From the NCBI RefSeq assembly GCF_003932495.1, contig NZ_QZMT01000001.1:248001-312000 (forward strand): 64,000 nt of DNA. The letters are read 5' to 3'. This document shows positions 58,008-64,000 of this stretch, piece after piece (within the stretch, counting starts at the first letter, position 1; the number at the start of each line of letters is the position of its first letter). The notes under the pieces are model-generated. The model did not search any database and was not told where the DNA came from. It saw nothing but the letters and a program-made list of their open reading frames with translations. The translations under genes were made by a program, and so were the position numbers. Source of the DNA: Guyparkeria sp. SCN-R1. GTDB taxonomy: Bacteria > Pseudomonadota > Gammaproteobacteria > Halothiobacillales > Halothiobacillaceae.

Positions 58008-58168
58008 GATATTTTTCGGCGAGGTAGCGGGCCGCGTCCGCGGCCGTCCCGGCCAGAATGCGCTCGGGCTCGAATTCATCGGGCTTCCCTTGCCACCCGG
58101 TCGGCCCGCTCGGGTATCATGGGGCACAGAAATTCTCCCCCATCCGCCCCGTCACGGATCGATCGCGC

Positions 58169-58567
58169 ATGCCGAAGAAATCCCGCCAGAATCGCCTTCC
58201 CGGACAGGCCTATGCCCCGGGCATCCACGCCCGTCTGTGGCTGATCGACGAGGCCGGCGAGCACTACCTGGGGGTGGGCAAGGTGCGGCTGATGGAGGCG
58301 ATCGACGAGTTGGGTTCGATCAGCCATGCCGCCCGCACCCTGGGCATGAGCTACAAGCGCGCCTGGTCGCTGATCCAGGAGGTCAACCAGCTCGAAGACG
58401 AGCCGTATGTCGCCAAGGAAGTCGGTGGCGCCGGCGGTGGTCACGCCACCGTGACCGAGACCGGGCGGGCCGCGATCGCCCGCTATCGCCAACTCGAGGA
58501 CGACCTGCGCGACTTCTTGAGCCAGCGCGCCCAGAAGCGTGGTGCCAAGCGGGGAGGGCGGGCATGA
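58169..58567 (+). CDS. ModE N-terminal-domain type transcriptional regulator
   Basis: 132 residues. A winged-HTH of the ModE/LysR type: ARLWLIDEAGEHYLGVGKVRLMEAIDELGSISHAARTL followed by SYKRAWSLI and a wing with GGGHATVTETG. The Mop/molybdate-binding domains of full ModE are absent, so ligand sensing is uncertain. ATG 58169 (MPKKSRQ) is preferred; a longer frame has no homology. It overlaps the following gene by four bases. Confidence 0.82.
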   Translation: MPKKSRQNRLPGQAYAPGIHARLWLIDEAGEHYLGVGKVRLMEAIDELGSISHAARTLGMSYKRAWSLIQEVNQLEDEPYVAKEVGGAGGGHATVTETGRAAIARYRQLEDDLRDFLSQRAQKRGAKRGGRA

Positions 58568-59400
58568 CCGACACGCTCCGCGAGCGCGCCGGCCGGGCCC
58601 TGCGCGACAACGATCCGGCGACCAAGGCCGATGCCGTCCGCGCGCTCCATGACGAGGCGATGGCCATGCCGGATGCCCAGGTGCCGCTCCCGCCGGCGTC
58701 GGTCGAACCGGTCCCCGACCCGGGCCGCCCGGAGCGCCCAACGCTGGTCGCACCCCGCGACGTGCCCAAGCGCGGCCCGGCCACGCTGGAGGGCCGCGCG
58801 TCGATGGCGCATTCCTTCGCGCATATCGAGTTCAACGCCATGAACATCGGCCTGGATGCCTGCTATCGCTTCGATGTGATGCCGGCGGATTTCTACCGTG
58901 ACTGGCTGTCGGTGGCCCGCGACGAGGCCAAGCACTTCGAGTTGCTCAATGCCTACCTGCGCGAGCGCGGCTACGAGTACGGCTCCTTCCCGGCCCACGC
59001 CAGCCTGTGGGAAACCGTTCACGGCACCGAGCACGACGTGCTGGTGCGCATGGCGCTGATCCCGCGCGTGCTCGAGGCCCGCGGGCTGGACGTGACCCCC
59101 GGTATCCAGCGCAAGCTTGCCCAGTACGACGACCAGCCGCTGATCGACATCCTCGACGTGATCTACAACGAGGAAATCCAGCACGTCCACATCGGCACGC
59201 GCTGGTTCCGCTACGCCTGCGAACAACGTCGCGTCGACCCGCGCACCACCTTCCGTGAGCTGTTGCAGCAGTACATGGCCGGGCGCATCCGCGGGCCTTA
59301 CGACGAGGTCGGCCGCAAGGCCGCCGGCTTTACCGACGGCGAGATGCAGGATCTCAAGGACATGGAAGCCGAGACGCTGGCCATGCTGGAGGGCAAATGA
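58564..59400 (+). CDS. DUF455 ferritin-like domain protein
   Basis: 278 residues. From about residue 80 a ferritin-like four-helix bundle with di-metal ligands: HIEFNAMNIG, DEAKHFELLNA, GTEHDVLVRM and NEEIQHVHIGTRW. Closest recognised family is DUF455; some members are related to tRNA-hydroxylating MiaE-like folds, but the activity here is unknown. Co-transcribed with the ModE-like regulator (ATGA overlap) and bracketed by the REPIN pair. Confidence 0.85.
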   Translation: MTDTLRERAGRALRDNDPATKADAVRALHDEAMAMPDAQVPLPPASVEPVPDPGRPERPTLVAPRDVPKRGPATLEGRASMAHSFAHIEFNAMNIGLDACYRFDVMPADFYRDWLSVARDEAKHFELLNAYLRERGYEYGSFPAHASLWETVHGTEHDVLVRMALIPRVLEARGLDVTPGIQRKLAQYDDQPLIDILDVIYNEEIQHVHIGTRWFRYACEQRRVDPRTTFRELLQQYMAGRIRGPYDEVGRKAAGFTDGEMQDLKDMEAETLAMLEGK

Positions 59401-59448
59401 GCGCTTTTCGCATGACGCGTCACCAAGCCGATCCTGCCGCCTCTGCCC

Positions 59449-59518
59449 GTAGGAGCGCCTTCAGGCGCGATGGTCTGGCATTGGTACCTGCGGGTATCGC
59501 GGCTAAAGCCGCTCCTAC
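59449..59518. repeat. REPIN-type repeat, copy 2 (inverted)
   Basis: A 70-bp unit starting GTAGGAGCGCCTTCAGGCGCGA (59449-59470) and ending GCCGCTCCTAC (59508-59518). Reverse complement of copy 1 with about 6 differences. Located in the 244-bp gap between the DUF455 gene and dnaE; nothing else is supportable there. Confidence 0.88.
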
Positions 59519-59644
59519 GGTAATGGCGATGTTCCGTGCGAGCTTGCCCTGCAAGCGAACCGCGCCGCCGGCGCGGGTCCCGGCTTCCGCATGCCGCCGC
59601 AGGTTGGGCGGGCACGGCTCGTTCGCGTCGGGGGAGGTGGCCGC

Positions 59645-62600
59645 ATGAGCTTCGTCCACCTCCACGTACACAGCGAGTACTCGCTGATCGACGGCACCCT
59701 GCGCGTCAAGGACGCGGTCAAGCACGCCAAGGAACGCGGCATGCCCGCCATCGCCCTGACCGACCAGGGCAACCTGTTCGCGATGGTGAAGTTTTACAAG
59801 GCCGCGCTCGGTGCCGGCATCAAGCCGATCTTCGGCGCGGACTGCCTGCTCTACGAGAACGCGCAGACCCCGCCGTCGCGCGTGGTGCTGCTCGCGCAGA
59901 ACGACACCGGCTTTTTGCACCTGACCGAGCTGCTCTCGCAGGCCTACTGCGAGGGCCAGCACGACGACAAGCCCTGCCTGAACCGTGACTGGCTCACGCC
60001 CGAGAAGAGCGATGGCCTGATCGCCCTGATCGGCGTGGACAGCGATCTGGGCCGCGGTCTGGTCCACGGGCTGGATCACGTCGTCGACGACGCGCTGGCG
60101 TTCTGGACCGAGCGTTTCCCCGATCGGCTGTATCTGGAGCTCACGCGCACCAACCGCGTCAACGAGGGCGCGCTCATCGAGTCGGCGGTGAATCTCGCCA
60201 TCGCCAATGATCTGCCGGTGGTTGCGAGCAACGACGTACGCTTTCTCGACCAGACCGACTTCGATGCCCACGAGGTGCGCGTCTGCATCAACCAGGGCCG
60301 CACGCTCGAGGACCCGCGCCGCCCGCGCGACTACTCCGACCGCCAGTACCTGCGCACCGCCAACGAGATGCGCGAGCTGTTCGCCGACATCCCGGAGGCG
60401 ATCGACAACAGCCTCGCCATTGCCGAGCGCTGCAACGTCACGCTGAAACTCGGCGAGAACTTCCTGCCCAACTTCCCGACGCCCGCGGGGCAGACCGAGT
60501 CGGACTACCTGCGCGAGCTCTCCGCGCAGGGGCTGGAGCAACGCCTCGAGCGCGTCTCGGCGGAAGACCACCAGACCTACCGCGAGCGCCTCGAGCGCGA
60601 GCTGGACGTCATCATCCAGATGGGCTTCCCCGGCTACTTCCTGATCGTCGCGGACTTTATCCAGTGGGCCAAGCGCCAGGACATCCCCGTCGGGCCGGGG
60701 CGGGGTTCGGGTGCCGGTTCGATCGTCGCCTGGGCGCTATTGATCACCGACATCGACCCGATGGCCTACGACCTGCTGTTCGAGCGGTTCCTCAACCCCG
60801 AGCGGGTCTCGATGCCCGACTTCGATATCGACTTCTGCATGGAAGGCCGCGACCGGGTGATCGACTACGTCGCCGAACGCTACGGCCGCGACGCGGTCTC
60901 GCAGATCGCCACCCACGGCACCATGGCCGCCAAGGCGGTGGTCCGCGACGTCGGCCGGGTGCTGGGCTATCCCTACGGCTTCGTCGACCGGATCGCCAAG
61001 CTCATCCCCTTCAAGCCGGGCATGGATGTCTCGCTTGACGATGCCCTCGGACGCACGGAAAAGAGCCAGAAGGAACCCGAGCGCTACTCGGCCGACTTGA
61101 AGGATCTCTACGACCGCGACGAGGAGGTCCAGGCCATCATCGACATGGGCGGCGCCCTGCAGGGCCTGCCGCGTTCCGTGGGCAAGCATGCCGGCGGGGT
61201 GTTGATCGCGCCCTCCAAGCTCACCGACTTCACGCCGATGTTCTGCGAGGCCAACCACGCCTCGCCGGCCTCCCAGCTCGACAAGGACGACGTCGAGGCC
61301 GTGGGCCTGGTCAAGTTCGACTTCCTCGGCCTGCGCAACCTCACCATCATCGACTGGGCGCTCAAGGCCATCAATGCCACCCGCGAGCAGGCCGGCGAGG
61401 AGCCGATCGACATCTCGGCGATCCCGATGGACGACCCCAAGAGCTTCGAGCTGTTGAAGCGGTGCGAGACCACCGCGGTATTCCAGCTCGAGTCCAAGGG
61501 CATGAAGGGGCTGATCAAGAAGCTCCAGCCGGACAACTTCGAGGAAATCATCGCCCTGGTGGCCCTGTTCCGCCCGGGCCCGCTCGACTCGGGCATGGTC
61601 GACGACTTCATCTTGCGCAAGAAGGGCGAGCAGGAGGTCGAGTACCTCCACCCCTGGCTCACGGAGGTCTTGAAGCCCACCTACGGGGTAATCGTCTACC
61701 AGGAACAGGTCATGCAGATCGCCCAGATCCTGGCCGGCTACACGCTGGGCGGCGCTGACCTGCTGCGCCGGGCAATGGGCAAGAAGAAGGCCGAAGAAAT
61801 GGCCAAGCAGCGCCAGATCTTCCTCGATGGCGCATCGGCGAAGGGCGTCGACGTCGACCAGGCCGGCTACATCTTCGACCTGGTGGAAAAATTTGCCGGC
61901 TACGGCTTCAACAAGTCGCACTCGGCCGCCTACGCGCTGGTCGCCTACCAGACCGCCTGGCTCAAGGCGCACTACCCGGCGTTCTTCATGGCCGCCGTGC
62001 TCTCCGCGGATATGGACAACACCGACAAGGTGGTGGGGCTGATCGAGGAATGCCGGCGCATGGAGCTGGCGGTGGTCCCACCGTCCGTGCAGCGCTGTGC
62101 CTATCGCTTTGCCGCCGGCGGCGAGCGCGAGATCGTCTACGGCCTCGGTGCGATCCGCGGGGTGGGCGAGGGCGTCATCCAGCGCATCGTCGAGGAGCGC
62201 GCCGAGAACGGCCCGTTCCGCGACATGAACGACTTCTGCCAGCGCGTCGGTGCCGGCACGCTCAACAAGCGGGTGCTGGAAGCCATGGTCTGCGCCGGGG
62301 CGCTCGACGAACTCGGGCCCTCACGCGCCGCCCTGCACGCCCACATCCCCGAGGCGATGAAGGCGGCCAGTCAGGTGGCCAACGCCGCCGAGGCCGGCAT
62401 GAGCGATCTGTTCGGCGGCATGGACGAGCCGGAAACCGCCGTTGCCAGTCCCATCAAGGCGGTGCCGGAATGGTCCGACGACGAGCGCCTGCGCCTCGAG
62501 AAGAACATGCTCGGGCTGTACCTCACCGGCCACCCGATCAACCAGTACCTCGATGAACTCGCGTGCTTCATTACCGGGCGTCTCGACGCGCTCACCGACA

Positions 62601-63172
62601 AGGCCGAGGCCGCCGCGGCCGCCGCCGGTGGTGGCTTCGTGCGCGGCACGCCGGCGGTGGTGGCCGGGCTGTGCGTCGCCGAGCGCACCATGCGCACGCA
62701 GAGCGGCGACAAGCAGCTGTTCGTCACCCTGGACGATGGCCACGGTCGCGGCGAGATGCGCCTGGTGGGCGACGACATCGAGACCCTGGCCGACCGCGTT
62801 GGCCGCGACCAGCTAGTGATCGTCGAGGGTGACGTCTCCTTTGACTCTTTCAACGGCAACCTGCGGATTCGTCACAAGCGGCTTTACACGCTTGGGGAGG
62901 CGCGGGCGCGGTTCGCGCAGTGCGTCACCATCGCGCTCACTCCCGACTGCGGCATCGAGGCGACCGAGCGGTTGCTCGACATTATCGAGCCGTTCCGCGA
63001 GGCGGAGGGGCTGCCGGTGATTGTCGAGGTGCAGAGTGAATTGGGGCGGGGGGCGTTTCGTCTTGCCGATGAGTGGCGGGTGGCGCCGGAGGCGACGTTG
63101 ATGGAGCGGTTGGAGGAGCTGGATACCGTTACCAGGGCGGCGGCTTATTATCCGGGTCGCAGTGGGCATTGA
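59645..63172 (+). CDS. dnaE: DNA polymerase III alpha subunit
   Basis: Replicative polymerase. 1175 residues (E. coli 1160): PHP domain at the N-terminus (LHVHSEYSLIDG), C-family palm with the catalytic aspartates in MPDFDIDFCMEGRD and DFLGLRNLTI, beta-clamp and finger regions (GPLDSGMVDDFI, YGVIVYQEQVMQIAQ, MGKKKAEEM), helix-hairpin-helix motifs (GLGAIRGVGEGVI) and a C-terminal OB domain. ATG 59645 has GGAGGT 8 bp upstream. Confidence 0.97.
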   Translation: MSFVHLHVHSEYSLIDGTLRVKDAVKHAKERGMPAIALTDQGNLFAMVKFYKAALGAGIKPIFGADCLLYENAQTPPSRVVLLAQNDTGFLHLTELLSQAYCEGQHDDKPCLNRDWLTPEKSDGLIALIGVDSDLGRGLVHGLDHVVDDALAFWTERFPDRLYLELTRTNRVNEGALIESAVNLAIANDLPVVASNDVRFLDQTDFDAHEVRVCINQGRTLEDPRRPRDYSDRQYLRTANEMRELFADIPEAIDNSLAIAERCNVTLKLGENFLPNFPTPAGQTESDYLRELSAQGLEQRLERVSAEDHQTYRERLERELDVIIQMGFPGYFLIVADFIQWAKRQDIPVGPGRGSGAGSIVAWALLITDIDPMAYDLLFERFLNPERVSMPDFDIDFCMEGRDRVIDYVAERYGRDAVSQIATHGTMAAKAVVRDVGRVLGYPYGFVDRIAKLIPFKPGMDVSLDDALGRTEKSQKEPERYSADLKDLYDRDEEVQAIIDMGGALQGLPRSVGKHAGGVLIAPSKLTDFTPMFCEANHASPASQLDKDDVEAVGLVKFDFLGLRNLTIIDWALKAINATREQAGEEPIDISAIPMDDPKSFELLKRCETTAVFQLESKGMKGLIKKLQPDNFEEIIALVALFRPGPLDSGMVDDFILRKKGEQEVEYLHPWLTEVLKPTYGVIVYQEQVMQIAQILAGYTLGGADLLRRAMGKKKAEEMAKQRQIFLDGASAKGVDVDQAGYIFDLVEKFAGYGFNKSHSAAYALVAYQTAWLKAHYPAFFMAAVLSADMDNTDKVVGLIEECRRMELAVVPPSVQRCAYRFAAGGEREIVYGLGAIRGVGEGVIQRIVEERAENGPFRDMNDFCQRVGAGTLNKRVLEAMVCAGALDELGPSRAALHAHIPEAMKAASQVANAAEAGMSDLFGGMDEPETAVASPIKAVPEWSDDERLRLEKNMLGLYLTGHPINQYLDELACFITGRLDALTDKAEAAAAAAGGGFVRGTPAVVAGLCVAERTMRTQSGDKQLFVTLDDGHGRGEMRLVGDDIETLADRVGRDQLVIVEGDVSFDSFNGNLRIRHKRLYTLGEARARFAQCVTIALTPDCGIEATERLLDIIEPFREAEGLPVIVEVQSELGRGAFRLADEWRVAPEATLMERLEELDTVTRAAAYYPGRSGH

Positions 63173-63327
63173 TTGTTCCGGATGAGCATTCTCATAGTGC
63201 CGTGAGCTGGGCAGTATCTTCGTTCTGCTCTCTACCTCTTTGTTGTCATGCAGTCTTTTATTATTTGCATGGCTAGGCTTTTTGTGTAGTTTTGGTGTTC
63301 AAAGTCACTGTGCAGTGAGGCTGGTCT

Positions 63328-63960
63328 ATGAGCACTTATCCGCAGCGAGTCGCCGACAATATCCTGCCACTTTCCTTGGCGGGCACCTTGCCTGAAGCGT
63401 TCGGTGAATGGTTTTTTACCGATAATGTGGAAGACCATGAAGACTCCGAGGAGGTTTGCCAGCTATGCGACCAAGAGCAGTTGCGATACCACTTTGAAAT
63501 AGAGAACCGCAATACCGGTGGCCGTTTGTGGGTTGGCTCAAGTTGCATACTTAAGTTCGATGTTCAGGTGTTTGAAGATGGCGAACTTCTTGATCAAGGT
63601 ATGGCGAGGAAAAAGCTTGAATCTATAAAAAATAAAATGAGGCTGGATTCGTGCATTAGGGCTCTGGAGCTGGTCTCGCAAAAAGAAAGCAATGGCATCT
63701 TGAGTAACGCCCTCAAGTACTACCAAAAAAATAAATACCTCACGCCGAAACAGGCCTTTGTTGTCCTATGGAGGCTCAAGGAGCATTCGATTGATCATAG
63801 TGCGTCTTTCTTCAAAGTAAGTTTGAAAAGAAATAAATACAAAGACGACTTGAGGGATATGAGCCTGAGCAAGGTTCATGTTATTTGGCCGGCGCTAACA
63901 TCAGCTCAGCGAAATCTGGCAACGAGCTTTGGTCATATTCCGCCGAAAGAGGGTATTTGA
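63328..63960 (+). CDS. Hypothetical protein with C-x2-C...C putative zinc motif, AT-rich
   Basis: 210 residues. The motif CQLCDQEQLRYHFEIENR ... LWVGSSCILKF gives Cys44, Cys47 and Cys73; similar CxxC...GSxC arrangements occur in uncharacterised phage and plasmid proteins, but I cannot name the family. The rest is Lys-rich helical sequence. Base composition is clearly AT-richer than every gene upstream, with lysine and AAA codons common, suggesting horizontal acquisition. ATG 63328 with GAGG about 8 bp upstream. No function assigned. 63961-64000 shows nothing. Confidence 0.7.
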   Translation: MSTYPQRVADNILPLSLAGTLPEAFGEWFFTDNVEDHEDSEEVCQLCDQEQLRYHFEIENRNTGGRLWVGSSCILKFDVQVFEDGELLDQGMARKKLESIKNKMRLDSCIRALELVSQKESNGILSNALKYYQKNKYLTPKQAFVVLWRLKEHSIDHSASFFKVSLKRNKYKDDLRDMSLSKVHVIWPALTSAQRNLATSFGHIPPKEGI

Positions 63961-64000
63961 TACCCTAAGAAATATTAACTGGCTTCCAGCTGCAAGTGAC

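Noticed and set aside
1-64000. CRISPR arrays, rRNA operons, prophage or insertion sequences
   Set aside because: No regularly spaced repeats, rRNA motifs, transposase or phage structural genes were found in reading both strands.

Overview
The window is a high-GC gammaproteobacterial chromosome segment, almost entirely housekeeping genes. The gene orders are those of Pseudomonas and Chromatiales-like gammaproteobacteria: gacS/cysM/rlmD, gyrA-serC-pheA-hisC-tyrA-aroA-cmk-rpsA-ihfB, dapF-DUF484-xerC, hslVU, and tig-clpP-clpX-lon-hupB-ppiD. A large BCCT osmolyte transporter, a MscS channel and a periplasmic thioredoxin-like protein would fit a halotolerant, possibly sulfur-oxidising lineage. That placement is inference only; the window has no rRNA or autotrophy gene. 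No CRISPR array, prophage, insertion sequence or defence cassette was seen.

Layout. 1-5 kb: 3' end of a YhhJ-type ABC-2 permease, a small HD-domain alarmone hydrolase, a periplasmic thioredoxin-like protein, a two-helix membrane protein, tRNA-Pro and an EAL protein with a degenerate GGDEF domain. 4.8-10 kb: a degenerate GacS/BarA-like hybrid protein divergent from cysM-rlmD, then two tRNA-Ser genes. 10-13.4 kb: a secreted Gly-rich protein behind a long operator-like dyad, mscS, an OmpA-family protein and mtnA. 13.6-27.3 kb: the gyrA-serC-serA-pheA-hisC-tyrA-aroA-cmk-rpsA-ihfB-pyrF block, with start/stop overlaps in pheA-hisC-tyrA. 27.3-34.9 kb, minus strand: dapF-DUF484-xerC-hslV-hslU-DUF971-ubiE-mltF, with coupled starts at hslV/hslU and ubiE/mltF. 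35-37 kb: a BCCT transporter. 37-51 kb: typA, ffh, tRNA-Leu, the tig-clpP-clpX-lon-hupB-ppiD proteostasis block and a dicarboxylate/amino-acid symporter. 51-58 kb: a Cys-rich DUF4395-like membrane protein, fabI, and a yejA-lipoprotein-yejB-yejE peptide-uptake operon without an adjacent ATPase gene. 58-63 kb: a ModE-like regulator and a DUF455 ferritin-like protein bracketed by two inverted 70-bp REPIN-type repeats, then dnaE. 63.3 kb to the end: an AT-richer gene with a C-x2-C...C motif, possibly the edge of an accessory region.

The most unusual items are the GacS-position protein that has lost its kinase motifs but keeps intact receiver and Hpt domains; a lipoprotein with five CX3C motifs inside the yej operon; the near-identical inverted REPIN pair; the 35-bp dyad upstream of the Gly-rich secreted protein; nested inverted repeats between dapF and DUF484; and the foreign-looking final gene. 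I did not find a clear-cut new multi-gene system.
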